NCBI GenBank assembly: GCA_028821265.1
Contig: JAPPGU010000018.1
Location: forward strand, 1-64,000
Origin: a bacterium
Lineage (GTDB): Bacteria > Actinomycetota > Acidimicrobiia > Spongiisociales > Spongiisociaceae
Direction: 5' to 3'
DNA length: 64,000 nucleotides
Shown here: positions 1 to 7,879 of the stretch, piece by piece
Layout of the letters: every line of letters begins with the position of its first letter
How positions within the stretch are numbered: the first letter of the stretch is position 1
The notes under the pieces: model-generated
The model's database searches: none
The model's input: only the letters and a program-made list of their open reading frames with translations
What the model was told of the DNA's origin: nothing
Program-made: the position numbers and the translations under genes

Positions 1-560
1 CTGCCGACCCCCACCGCCACCGCGCCCGCTCGCACAAAGCTGCCCGCGTTCTCCAAGTCAACCCCGCCCGTCGGCATCAGCTTCAAATGCGGCAGCGGTG
101 CCAGAATGTCCTGGAAGTACCCCGGACCGAGCTTGGTCGCCGGAAACACCTTCACCACCGCCGCGCCCGCCATCCACGCCGTCTGCACCTCCGTCGGCGT
201 GAACGCCCCCGGCATCACCGGTACGTTTAGCGTGGCGCAATAGTTCACCGTGGGCAGGTCCAGCGTCGGCGCCACCACAAACTGCGCGCCCCTTGCGATC
301 GCCTCCGCCGCCATCTCCCGGTCCAGCACCGACCCCATGCCCAGCGCCGCCTCACCCTGAGCAAAAGCCGGTACCTGCTCCCGCAGCAACGTCAGCGCGT
401 CCAAAGCCCCCGGGCTCGTCATCGTCAGCTCGAACGCCGTCACCCCCCCGTCCAGCAGCGCCCGCGCCAGCTCAACGGCCCCCGCCAGGTCCGGCAGCCG
501 CACCACCGGTACCACCCCGCCCTTCTCGATCAACTGAACTGTAATATTGGAAGTGTCCAT
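1..560 (-). CDS. eda: KDPG/KHG aldolase (2-keto-3-deoxy-6-phosphogluconate aldolase), 3' end cut by window
   Basis: Class I aldolase that splits 2-keto-3-deoxy-6-phosphogluconate into pyruvate and glyceraldehyde-3-phosphate (Entner-Doudoroff and sugar-acid catabolism, cytoplasm). Translating the minus strand from ATG at 560 gives at least 186 residues starting MDTSNITVQLIEKGGVVPVV. Family signatures are present in order: FELTMTSPGAL, GMGSVLD, the PGAFTPTE turn, KVFPA with the Schiff-base lysine, and PTGGV near the end. The last residues lie beyond base 1. No strong ribosome site is visible (CGGAACC just upstream), but a TATAAT box lies about 45 bases before the start. Beyond its promoter is a long homopolymer tract, so its linkage to the rest of the window is less certain than for other genes. 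Confidence 0.85.
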   Translation of the reverse strand, partial: MDTSNITVQLIEKGGVVPVVRLPDLAGAVELARALLDGGVTAFELTMTSPGALDALTLLREQVPAFAQGEAALGMGSVLDREMAAEAIARGAQFVVAPTLDLPTVNYCATLNVPVMPGAFTPTEVQTAWMAGAAVVKVFPATKLGPGYFQDILAPLPHLKLMPTGGVDLENAGSFVRAGAVAVGVG

Positions 561-605
561 ACCAGGTTCCGAAAGCGCTCATTCTGTCTGTCGATCTCGC
601 GTTTC

Positions 606-611
606 ATTATA
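606..611 (-). promoter_or_regulatory. Candidate -10 box (TATAAT) for eda
   Basis: A perfect TATAAT on the minus strand, placed to start a transcript with a leader of about 40 bases ahead of the eda ATG at 560. No convincing -35 hexamer is seen 16-18 bases upstream, so the call rests on the -10 box and its position. Confidence 0.4.
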
Positions 612-653
612 GTGTACAACCTGCAACATGGAGACATTGGCAGCGCCTTCTCT

Positions 654-667
654 GACCACTGACCACT
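654..667 (-). repeat. Two copies of the AGTGGTC heptamer
   Basis: Two tandem heptamers read as AGTGGTC on the minus strand. The same heptamer occurs five times at 59196-59230 and partly at 41531-41541, always between genes. Confidence 0.6.
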
Positions 668-706
668 GCAGTTTGGGCGGTGGGGGCGAATAGGGCCGCC
701 CCAGTT

Positions 707-770
<64 letters not shown>

Positions 771-785
771 CGATAGGCCCCAGGG

Positions 786-1877
786 TTGTCTGAACGACGG
801 GCATCACTTCTTCTGGGAGGTGTCGTCCTCGTCGGACTCGGCTTACTCGCGACGAGCGGGAACGAAGCCGAGAGCCCGGCGCCGGCCCGGCCGGAGCCGG
901 CAGACACTGTGGTGACCGGCCTGCCGCCCGAGCCGGTCCCGGCCTCGCCGCCCGCGACCTACCCGGAGGAGGAAGAGCCGCAGGCAGGCGCCGATGGCGG
1001 TGCCACCCCGGCAGTGACCACCCCGACGGCTGTCATCACCCCGCTCGGGGTTCCGGTGGCGGTGATCGGACGCAGCGACACCGGCTACCTGGTGCGGACG
1101 CCGTGCGGGGACACGGCTGAGGTCTCCACCGGTGATCCGATCGAGAGGGCGCGTGTCGTGCTGGATCCGGGCCATGGGGGGAGGTGGAACACAGGCGCGA
1201 TTGGACCCAATGACCTGGTGGAGAGCGACTTGAACCTGCGGCTCAGCCGCGCCATCCGGGACGAACTCGCAGATCGCGGTGTAGCTGCGGTGATCACCCG
1301 CACCGACGACTACGGGATGCTTATCTCCGTCCGCGCCGCCTTCGCGGATGCGCTCCGCGCCCTCGGGGCCGAGGCGATGATTTCGATCCACCACAACGCG
1401 CCCACCTGGGGCCCGAGCAACCTCCCGGGCACCGAGGTGTACGTGCAGTCCGCGACAGCCCAGCGAGCCCGTTCCGACTCCGCTCGCCTCGGCGGGCTGC
1501 TCTACGAGGAGATCACCGCCGCGCTGGCCACCTTCGACAACATCGCATGGAGCCGCCTCCGCGATGCCGGCGTGCTGCGCGTCCTGCTCCCCGGCGGAGA
1601 GGACGCATACGGGATCGTACGCCGCCCGGCCGTCCCGACCGCCCTGATCGAGTACGGGTACCTCTCCAATCCATCCGAGGCCGAACTGTTCGCCACCGAC
1701 GAATACATAACGGTCGCTGCCAAGGCCACCGCCGACGCCATCGACGCCTACCTGTCGTCGGACCGCCCGGGCACCGGATTCATCCGGGAGCCGCGCCAGT
1801 TCCACTCGCACTCGCACTCGCACTCAGGCTCCGTCCGTTGTGAGGATCCCCCCTTGGAATGGAACGCCGGTGGCTAG
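786..1877 (+). CDS. N-acetylmuramoyl-L-alanine amidase (Amidase_3), membrane-anchored
   Basis: Zinc amidase that cuts the bond between MurNAc and the stem peptide of peptidoglycan, outside the membrane. The 363-residue protein has a hydrophobic segment at residues 7-24, a Pro/Glu-rich linker, and an Amidase_3 domain from about 120 to 320. Zinc ligands are visible: His130 in DPGHGG, Glu146 in LVESDLN, and a His of SIHHNA; the catalytic Glu is in ALIEYGYLSN. The tail carries a His-Ser repeat (HSHSHSHS). The only in-frame start is TTG at 786, right after the homopolymer tract, with no clear ribosome site, so the true N-terminus could have been lost at that point. It overlaps the next, convergent gene by 4 bases. 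Confidence 0.85.
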   Translation: MSERRASLLLGGVVLVGLGLLATSGNEAESPAPARPEPADTVVTGLPPEPVPASPPATYPEEEEPQAGADGGATPAVTTPTAVITPLGVPVAVIGRSDTGYLVRTPCGDTAEVSTGDPIERARVVLDPGHGGRWNTGAIGPNDLVESDLNLRLSRAIRDELADRGVAAVITRTDDYGMLISVRAAFADALRALGAEAMISIHHNAPTWGPSNLPGTEVYVQSATAQRARSDSARLGGLLYEEITAALATFDNIAWSRLRDAGVLRVLLPGGEDAYGIVRRPAVPTALIEYGYLSNPSEAELFATDEYITVAAKATADAIDAYLSSDRPGTGFIREPRQFHSHSHSHSGSVRCEDPPLEWNAGG

Positions 1878-2491
1878 CGCGTTTCCCACACGATCAGCGA
1901 GGCCCAGTTGTCGACATCGGGGTCCTCCATGTAGTCCTCCAGCACCCCGCGCGCCTCGAAGCCGTTCTCGATCTGGAAACTCAGGGTCCGGTCGTAGAGT
2001 TCTCCGGCTGCCACCTTCTCCACGTACTCGGCGGCGGACATGCGGGCCTTGTGTTCGGCGTATCCGGGGATCACCCCGCCGGCGATTATGCCCCGCAGGC
2101 CGAGGGTCCGGCACACCTCCTTGCGGAGGTTGTAGAGGCGGCTACCGATCCCGCGGCGGCGGTAGCGAGGGTCCACCGCGATGTCGGTGCCGTAGTACCA
2201 CTCGCCCGTGGGATCGTGTCCGGCCTTGTGGTGCCCGGACATGAGGTCCTTCATGCGGTGCTGGGGGCGGGACAGGTCGAAGTGGACCCTCACCCCCAGG
2301 CCCATGGCGATGGGCGTCTCCCCGTCCAGCACCACAAAACCCCCTTCGGGGAAGACCTCGGCCAGCTCGACCAGCTCCCGGGCGTTGTACAGATCGGCGG
2401 GGTTCACGCTGGGGAACGACCGGAGCTCGAGCGCCTCCAGTTCGCGGGCCCATCGGGCCTCCAGGTTCACGTAGCGGAGGTCGCCGGTCAC
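1874..2491 (-). CDS. GNAT family N-acetyltransferase (type associated with nitrilases)
   Basis: Acyl-CoA-dependent N-acetyltransferase of 205 residues, GTG start. The acetyl-CoA binding motif A is clear (DIAVDPRYRRRGIGSRLY), followed by RGIIAGGVIPGY and the stretch RMSAAEYVEKVAAGEL. From memory, this combination matches the GNAT domain fused to carbon-nitrogen hydrolases in YhcX-type proteins; here it stands alone and no nitrilase is next to it. The substrate is unknown. It is convergent with the amidase and divergent from the FAD oxidoreductase, sharing only a 22-base gap with the latter. Confidence 0.8.
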   Translation of the reverse strand: MTGDLRYVNLEARWARELEALELRSFPSVNPADLYNARELVELAEVFPEGGFVVLDGETPIAMGLGVRVHFDLSRPQHRMKDLMSGHHKAGHDPTGEWYYGTDIAVDPRYRRRGIGSRLYNLRKEVCRTLGLRGIIAGGVIPGYAEHKARMSAAEYVEKVAAGELYDRTLSFQIENGFEARGVLEDYMEDPDVDNWASLIVWETR

Positions 2492-2513
2492 CCCCGGGAT
2501 TATACTTTCGGCG

Positions 2514-3890
2514 GTGCCTGACTACTCGAACCTGTCGCTATGGATGGCGACTTTCGAAGGCGACCTGACCCCCCGCCCACCGCTAGGTGGCGATGCCTCG
2601 GTGGATGTGGCCATCGTGGGGGGCGGCTTCACCGGCCTGTGGACCGCCTACTACCTCACCGAGCGGGACCCTTCGCTCTCGATCCTGGTGATCGAGCGGG
2701 AGATCTGCGGCTTCGGCGCCTCCGGACGTAACGGCGGATGGGCGATCGGAGATCTGGCCGCCGGAATCGACGCGTACGCCCGCCGCTCGAGCCATGAGGC
2801 GGCTCGCCGCCTCATGGGCCACGTGCACGGCTCGGTCGACGAGATAGGCCGGGTAACCGCAACCGAAGCCATCGATTGCGGGTTCGCCAAGGGTGGGGTG
2901 ATCCGGTTCGCCCGCAGCCGCGCCCAGGCGGCGCGCCAGGCCGCCAAGATCGAGAACAATCGCGCCAACGGCATCGGGGAGGACATCATCCGCCTGCTGG
3001 AGCCGGAAGAGGTGCGGCGTTTCGCCCGGCCTACCGACCTCCACGGCGGTATCTTCTACGCGCCCTGCGCGGCGCTCGATCCGGCCCGGCTGGTGAGAGG
3101 GCTGGCCGAGGTGGTGGAACGGCGCGGCGTTCGGATCGTGGAGCAGACCGCGGCCACCGAGATCCGGGACGGAGGGGTCACGACCGCCGGTGGACAGGTC
3201 AGCGCGCCGGTGGTGATCCGGGCCACCGAGGCTTATACCCGTGACCTTCCGGGAGAGCGACGGACCCTGGTACCGCTCTACTCGCTGATGATCGCCACCG
3301 AGCCGCTGGACGCCCCGACCCTCGCCGAGATCGGACTCGACACCCGGCCCACCTTCGCCGACGATCGCTACGCCGTCATCTACGGGCAGAGGACGGCCGA
3401 CAACCGGATCGCCTTCGGGGGACGGGCGATCCCGTACCTGTACGGCTCCCGGATCGATCCCGCCACAGAGCGCGACCGTCGGTCCCACGATCTCATCAGG
3501 AGGGTGCTTGTGGAGATCTTCCCGGTGCTCGGCGACGTAGCCATCACCCACGAGTGGGGAGGCGTGCTGGCGGCGCCGCGCAACTGGATCCCGGCAGTGC
3601 GCTACGACCCCCTGACCGGCATGGGCACCGCCGGCGGATACGTAGGCGACGGGGTAGTCCCCTCCTGCCTGGCCGGCCGCACCCTGGCCGATCTGATCAC
3701 CGGAACCGAGTCAGAGTTAACCGAACTCCCCTGGGTGGGAGTCGAATCCCGCCCGTGGGAGCCCGAACCCCTGCGCTGGCTGGGCATCCGGGGGACCCGG
3801 GCCGTGATGGGCAGGGCCGACCGCTTCGAGTTCGGCACCGGACGCTCCTCGCGCCTCGGCCGCCGGGCCTACGAACTGCTCGGCCGTTGA
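2514..3890 (+). CDS. FAD-dependent oxidoreductase, DAO family (PuuB / TauY-like amine oxidase)
   Basis: Flavin enzyme of 458 residues, GTG start. The dinucleotide-binding motif is at residues 30-50 (DVAIVGGGFTGLWTAYYL), followed by GFGASGRNGGW, the region typical of gamma-glutamylputrescine oxidoreductase and related amine oxidases; the FAD-closing GMGTAGGYVGDGV lies near the C-terminus. Such enzymes oxidise a primary or secondary amine to an aldehyde or imine. The importer 2 kb downstream is of the polyamine type and lies in the xsc operon, so the substrate could be a polyamine or a taurine-like amine; nothing in the sequence decides between them. Confidence 0.75.
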   Translation: MPDYSNLSLWMATFEGDLTPRPPLGGDASVDVAIVGGGFTGLWTAYYLTERDPSLSILVIEREICGFGASGRNGGWAIGDLAAGIDAYARRSSHEAARRLMGHVHGSVDEIGRVTATEAIDCGFAKGGVIRFARSRAQAARQAAKIENNRANGIGEDIIRLLEPEEVRRFARPTDLHGGIFYAPCAALDPARLVRGLAEVVERRGVRIVEQTAATEIRDGGVTTAGGQVSAPVVIRATEAYTRDLPGERRTLVPLYSLMIATEPLDAPTLAEIGLDTRPTFADDRYAVIYGQRTADNRIAFGGRAIPYLYGSRIDPATERDRRSHDLIRRVLVEIFPVLGDVAITHEWGGVLAAPRNWIPAVRYDPLTGMGTAGGYVGDGVVPSCLAGRTLADLITGTESELTELPWVGVESRPWEPEPLRWLGIRGTRAVMGRADRFEFGTGRSSRLGRRAYELLGR

Positions 3891-3959
3891 AGCCGATCAT
3901 CCCCCTCCACCAAGGGGTTGTCAGCCGCTCCCACGAAGGTAACGATGCCATATAGGAGA

Positions 3960-4043
3960 ACGGACGACAGCCGAATGGCCGTCGCCCGTCACCCCGAACT
4001 GGCGGGTATTGCCTGTGGGTACAGGACCGGGCCTCAGAAACTC
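3960..4043 (+). repeat. Imperfect direct repeat, copy 1 (hairpin plus tRNA-like 5' half)
   Basis: Begins with a hairpin ACGGACGAC / GTCGCCCGT (3960-3968 with 3981-3989, one A-C mismatch). After 11 bases comes GGCGGGTATTGCCTGTGG and then CAGGACCGGGCCT. Copy 2 at 4281 has the same order and the same 11-base spacing. Confidence 0.8.
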
Positions 4044-4095
4044 GGAGCCGGGAGGAATACTCTCCTTGGTTGCGGTTCGACTCCGCTGCCCGCCG
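4001..4095 (+). tRNA. tRNA-like gene with 8/4 acceptor-T architecture, anticodon CAG
   Basis: A 95-nt cloverleaf can be drawn. The acceptor stem is 8 bp (4001-4008 with 4087-4094; one G-U). The D stem is CCTGT/ACAGG with a 4-base GGGT loop. The anticodon stem is 4027-4032/4040-4045 (one G-U, innermost C-A mismatch) with 7-base loop CTCAGAA, U33 and anticodon CAG. A long variable arm spans 4048-4069 (8 bp, one bulged T). The T stem is 4 bp (4072-4075/4083-4086) with consensus loop TTCGACT, and the discriminator is G4095. No CCA is encoded (CCG follows). The long D stem with minimal loop and the long variable arm resemble tRNA-Sec; 8/4 branches are known in reported 'allo-tRNAs'. The alternative is a degenerate tRNA-Leu or a tRNA-like ncRNA. 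The amino acid is unknown. Confidence 0.55.
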
Positions 4096-4280
4096 CCGTT
4101 TACCGCAACATTGGTTAGATGGTAACAGCACTGCGTCTGAAGGACTACCCCTCTACGCGACTCTCCTCCCGCCTTGGATGTCTCGCTACAGGCTCGTCTG
4201 CCGCCGAAGCTGACGAATCACCCCCCAGGAACCGAAGGGGCGCCCGTCGCTCCTAGTGGGTAAGTATGCGACCCCGGACA

Positions 4281-4364
4281 ACGGGCGACAGGCAAACACC
4301 GTCGCCCGTTTCCGTGGCTTGGCGGGTATTGCCTGTGGTGCAGGACCGGGCCTGAGATGCTCTG
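4281..4364 (+). pseudogene. Partial tRNA-like copy (5' half only, anticodon position GAG)
   Basis: Second copy of the repeat: a perfect 9-bp hairpin ACGGGCGAC/GTCGCCCGT (4281-4289/4301-4309), 11 bases, then an acceptor 5' strand and D arm nearly identical to those at 4001. The anticodon loop is CTGAGAT (anticodon GAG at 4354-4356), with stem 4346-4351/4359-4364 and one mismatch. No variable arm, T arm or complementary acceptor 3' strand is found downstream, so it cannot make a full cloverleaf. It may be a decayed duplicate or a shorter RNA. Confidence 0.5.
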
Positions 4365-4610
4365 TAACGCTGTCCAGGCCCGATGACTATCCCCCTGTCG
4401 GGTTATTGTCTTGATCCTTGGAACGGCTGAATCTGATCCTCACGGAGCGGGCATTGCCTCACAATGAAGTCTTGGACCACTGGCTCGAGCATGGACCGCG
4501 TTCTCGATCGGCCGACCGCGTGACATGAGTAGAGCCGGCCCGAATCCCACCCGGCCCATCCCTCCGGCGTGGGTGGGAGACCCAGATCTCGGCACCGGGT
4601 GAGATCGACG

Positions 4611-5744
4611 ATGGCTGCTTCGCAAGTCCAGGTTGAGGCGATTCTCGACATCGGCCGGCGGGCCGGGCTAACCGCGGTGGGGGTGTGCCGGGCGGAGCCG
4701 TTCACTGAGGTGGCCGAGACGCTGCACCAGCGCAAGGAAGACGGGCTCCACGGCGGGATGCAGTTCACCTACCGTAACCCGGAGCGTTCCACCGACCCGT
4801 CGCGCATCCTGCCGGGCGCCGCCTCCCTGGTGGTGGGCGCACTCGACTTCTGGCGCGGCGAACCGCCCCGCCCCGATGACGGCCTCCCCTACGGACGGGT
4901 GGCGGCCTACGCCCGGGAGGACCACTACGCCGCCCTCCGATCAGCTCTCGGGCAGGTGGCGGAAGCCTTACAGGCGGCGGGCCACCGGGCGGTGGTGGTG
5001 GCTGACGCGAACAGCCTGGTCGATCGCGCTGCCGCCTACCGGGCCGCCATCGGCTGGTGGGGGAAGAGCTCCAACATCCTGGTGCCGGGAGCGGGGAGCC
5101 TGGTGGTGCTGGGAGCGGTGGTGACCGACGCCCCTCTGTGCGACACGGATCCGGCGCCGATGGCCGATGGCTGCGGGTCCTGCCGGCAGTGCCTCGACGG
5201 ATGTCCTACCGGCGCCATAGTGGCTCCCGGGGTGGTCGATGCCCACCGTTGCCTGGCCTGGCTGGTCCAGGAGTCCGGGGTGTTCCGGCCCGAGTTCCGG
5301 GTAGCGCTCGGGGACCGGATCTACGGCTGCGACGACTGCGCTGAGGTGTGCCCGCCCAACCGGGTCCGGGTCCGCCTCGAAGGCCGGCCGACCGAGCGCC
5401 CGGACGAGGCCTGGGTGTCGCTGGTCGATCTGCTCGACGCCTCCGACGAAGACCTCATGGCCCGGTTCGGACGCTGGTACATCCCGCAGCGCCGGCCCCG
5501 ATACCTGCGGCGCAACGCCCTCGTGGCGCTGGGCAACGTCGGCGATCCATCCCAACCGCGGGTCCGTTCGGTAGTCAGCCAGGCCCTGGCCCATCCCGAC
5601 CCGCTGGTGCGCGCCCACGCCGTCTGGTGTGCGCGCCGCCTCGGGTTGGGCCTGACCGCTCTACGGGGCCGCGAGGACCCCCTGGTCCGGGACGAGTTGG
5701 ATCGCCCGGTCCCGGTCCGTGAACCCCTCCCGACCGGGGGCTAG
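4611..5744 (+). CDS. queG: Epoxyqueuosine reductase
   Basis: Cobalamin-dependent iron-sulfur enzyme that reduces epoxyqueuosine to queuosine in tRNA, the last step of queuosine synthesis. The 377-residue product shows DRAAAYRAAIGWWGKSS, then two ferredoxin-like 4Fe-4S motifs, CGSCRQCLDGCP and YGCDDCAEVCPPN, and a C-terminal alpha-helical HEAT-like repeat region (LRRNALVALGNVGDP, HPDPLVRAHAVW). ATG at 4611 is preferred over upstream ATG 4569 because the conserved N-terminus starts there and GGGTGAG lies upstream. Its stop overlaps the convergent potD-like gene by 4 bases. Its cobalamin need fits the salvage operon later in the window. Confidence 0.9.
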   Translation: MAASQVQVEAILDIGRRAGLTAVGVCRAEPFTEVAETLHQRKEDGLHGGMQFTYRNPERSTDPSRILPGAASLVVGALDFWRGEPPRPDDGLPYGRVAAYAREDHYAALRSALGQVAEALQAAGHRAVVVADANSLVDRAAAYRAAIGWWGKSSNILVPGAGSLVVLGAVVTDAPLCDTDPAPMADGCGSCRQCLDGCPTGAIVAPGVVDAHRCLAWLVQESGVFRPEFRVALGDRIYGCDDCAEVCPPNRVRVRLEGRPTERPDEAWVSLVDLLDASDEDLMARFGRWYIPQRRPRYLRRNALVALGNVGDPSQPRVRSVVSQALAHPDPLVRAHAVWCARRLGLGLTALRGREDPLVRDELDRPVPVREPLPTGG

Positions 5745-6847
5745 CCAACCGCCTCGATGAAGGCGTCGGTGTAGTTGATCTCGAAGTCGCCGGTGTCCTG
5801 GATCTCCTCCAGCGAACCCACCCCGCCCGGGATCACCGCGGGGTCGGCCACGAAGTCCAGCAACTCCTGCTCCAGGCCGTCGAGGGCTGCCGCGTTGGGG
5901 GTGGAGTAGTAGTTGTAGTTGGACAGGGCCGCGCCGTTCTCCGCATCGAGTATCCAGTTGATGAAGGTGTGGGCCGTGCAGGGATTGGGGGCGTCGTGCG
6001 GGATCGCCATGTTGTCGATCCAGCGCGTCCCGCCCTCCTCCGGCACGAAGTAGACGTAACGGGACGGGTCGTCGGTCTCCAGGAACTGGGTGAACATGTC
6101 GCCCGAGTAGCCATGGGCTATTGCGGTCTCGCCGGTCGTGAGCAACTCGTCGGCCTGATCCGTGTCGAAGGCAGCCACACGGCCCCTCGCCTCGGAGACC
6201 AGTTCCTTGGCCTCCTCCAACTCTCCGGTGTCGGTGGTGTTGAGCGAGTAGCCGAGGTACTTCAGCGCTGCGCCCAGGGTCTCCCGCGGGTCGTTCAGCA
6301 AGGAGATCCGGCCTGCGTACTGATCGGCGAAGCTCGGGTCGAAGACGATCGACCAGGACCTCGGGAAGTCGGTTCCAACCACCGCGGTGTCCACGGCCAG
6401 GCCGGTAGTTCCCCACTGGTAGGGCACGGAGTAGTCACCGGCCGGGTCGTACACCAGATCGCTGAAGTCCGCCGAGATGTTGGCGATGTTGGGTATGGCG
6501 TCCTTGTTGAGCAGCTGGATGTCCTCGCCGGCGATCAGGATGGCGACCATGTAGTCGGAGGGAACGATCAGGTCGTATCCCGAGTTGCCCGCGGAGATGA
6601 TCGGCTGCATGGCCTCGTTGGAGTCGTAGACATCCACGGTCATCTCGATGCCGTGCTCGGCCGCGAAGGCGTCCACCAGGTCCGGATCGATGTACTCGGC
6701 CCAGTTGTACAGGTTCAGGTCACCATCCGTCTGGCCCACCTCGCAATCTGCTGCGACAGCGGACTCTTCCTCTCCCGCGCAGGCGGCGGCCAGGAGCGTC
6801 ATGGCCACCAGCACGGCGAGCAGGCGACGCATCGGGGTAGGTCTCAT
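5741..6847 (-). CDS. potD: Polyamine-type ABC transporter substrate-binding lipoprotein
   Basis: Extracytoplasmic binding protein of 368 residues for a PotABCD-type importer. The N-terminus MRPTPMRRLLAVLVAMTLLA is a lipoprotein signal with Cys23 in LAAAC. The mature part has the PotD hallmarks LNLYNWAEYIDPDLVDAF, YDLIVPSDYM and SVPYQWGTTGLAV. ATG at 6847 is chosen for the signal peptide and AGAGG upstream; the longer open frame upstream is not coding. Last gene of the xsc-C45-potABC unit, 137 bases after potC, so it may also have its own promoter. The ligand could be a polyamine or another small cation or zwitterion; the operon context points away from plain polyamine use. Confidence 0.85.
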   Translation of the reverse strand: MRPTPMRRLLAVLVAMTLLAAACAGEEESAVAADCEVGQTDGDLNLYNWAEYIDPDLVDAFAAEHGIEMTVDVYDSNEAMQPIISAGNSGYDLIVPSDYMVAILIAGEDIQLLNKDAIPNIANISADFSDLVYDPAGDYSVPYQWGTTGLAVDTAVVGTDFPRSWSIVFDPSFADQYAGRISLLNDPRETLGAALKYLGYSLNTTDTGELEEAKELVSEARGRVAAFDTDQADELLTTGETAIAHGYSGDMFTQFLETDDPSRYVYFVPEEGGTRWIDNMAIPHDAPNPCTAHTFINWILDAENGAALSNYNYYSTPNAAALDGLEQELLDFVADPAVIPGGVGSLEEIQDTGDFEINYTDAFIEAVG

Positions 6848-6984
6848 GCCAGCCTCTTTCTGTTTGTCGATCGTGACTTCGAAGCCCCGCCCCGGGCTCA
6901 CCCTCCGATTGGCGGCTCGCGTCGAGAAGCCTCGGAGTGGATTGTATCGGCGGTCCGGCGCGAAGGTGGCGCTGATCGGTGGTT

Positions 6985-7863
6985 CTACCGGCCGGATCGC
7001 CTTCGCATGCGCGCTCCCAGGGTCCGGCCCGTCTCTCCGGTGCGGAGGCGTTGGGTGGCGAGCGACAGGATCACCAGCACGATCGACGCCGCCAGCATGA
7101 TGACCGACACGGCGTTGATGAGCGGGGTGACGCCGCGGCGGATCATTCCGAACACGAACACCGGCAGGGTGGTGGAACCCGGGCCGGAGGCGAACTGCGT
7201 GACCACCACGTCGTCGAGCGACAGGGTGAGGGCTAGCAGCGCGCCACCCGCTATGCCTGGGGCGATCTGCGGCAGGGTCACGTAGCGAAAGCTGCGCCAC
7301 CGGTTGGCGTAGAGGTCCAGGGCTGCTTCCTCCAGTTGCTCGTTCATGCCCGACAGCCGGGCCCGGACCACCACCGACACGAAGCTGATGTTAAAGGCGA
7401 TGTGGCTGATGGTGATGGTGGTGAATCCCTTGGTGAGGTCAAGTCCGAACAGCAGCTCGGCGATGCGGATGCCTTCGGAGAAGAACAGGAGCATCATCAC
7501 CGCCATCGTGACGTCGGGAATGATGATCGGAAGGTAGAGGAGGGCGTCGAACACCCGCTGTCCCCGGAACCGGAACCGCTCCAGAGCCAGCGCGGCCAGC
7601 GTCCCCAGCACCACCGAGATCACGGTGGACAGCAGGGCCACCCGGATGGACACCCAAAGGCTGTTCTGGAGCTGGGAATGGTCGATGAACTGCTCGTACC
7701 AGGACAGGGTGAAGCCGCCCCACCGCCCTACGTTGCGGTCGTCGCTGAACGAGAACAGCACCAGCAGGACGATCGGGGCGTAGAAGAAGGCATAGACCAG
7801 CCAGGCCGTTCCCGACAGTGCCCACGCGGTCACGCTGCCGGGCCGGGCCGTCCGGCCGATCAT
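6985..7863 (-). CDS. potC: Polyamine-type ABC transporter permease (PotC-like)
   Basis: Inner-membrane permease of 292 residues with about six membrane helices; the first starts near residue 18. The ABC permease coupling (EAA) loop is seen as EEAALDLYANRWRSFRYVTLPQIAPGI. The family-typical SLDDVVVTQFASG follows. ATG start, 16 bases after the potB stop. It pairs with the PotB-like subunit to form the channel. Confidence 0.9.
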   Translation of the reverse strand: MIGRTARPGSVTAWALSGTAWLVYAFFYAPIVLLVLFSFSDDRNVGRWGGFTLSWYEQFIDHSQLQNSLWVSIRVALLSTVISVVLGTLAALALERFRFRGQRVFDALLYLPIIIPDVTMAVMMLLFFSEGIRIAELLFGLDLTKGFTTITISHIAFNISFVSVVVRARLSGMNEQLEEAALDLYANRWRSFRYVTLPQIAPGIAGGALLALTLSLDDVVVTQFASGPGSTTLPVFVFGMIRRGVTPLINAVSVIMLAASIVLVILSLATQRLRTGETGRTLGARMRRRSGR

Positions 7864-7879
7864 GGCCGCTCCCGCCGGT

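Larger units (their letters stand above)
3891..4610. other. 720-bp intergenic region with tandem structured repeats
   Basis: No credible protein gene. A short hairpin (CCCC/GGGG arms, about 3902-3917) follows the oxidoreductase stop but lacks a T-run. The region then holds two copies of a hairpin plus tRNA-like 5' half, 320 bases apart (3960 and 4281), one complete tRNA-like cloverleaf, and a second hairpin (CCCGA/TCGGG, 4379-4402) followed by TTATTGTCTTG that might end a transcript. The 185 bases between the two copies show nothing recognised. Confidence 0.7.

Noticed and set aside
4096..4280. A tRNA D-arm-like stretch (TTGGTTAGATGGTAACA, about 4111-4127)
   Set aside because: No matching acceptor stem, anticodon arm or T loop could be built around it.
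4321..4402. A second complete tRNA at copy 2 of the repeat
   Set aside because: No T arm, variable arm or acceptor 3' strand complementary to GGCGGGTA is found downstream, so only a 5' half is called.
5741..7300. 519-residue version of the PotD-like protein
   Set aside because: The extra N-terminal part overlaps potC in another frame; the lipoprotein signal and ribosome site place the start at 6847.
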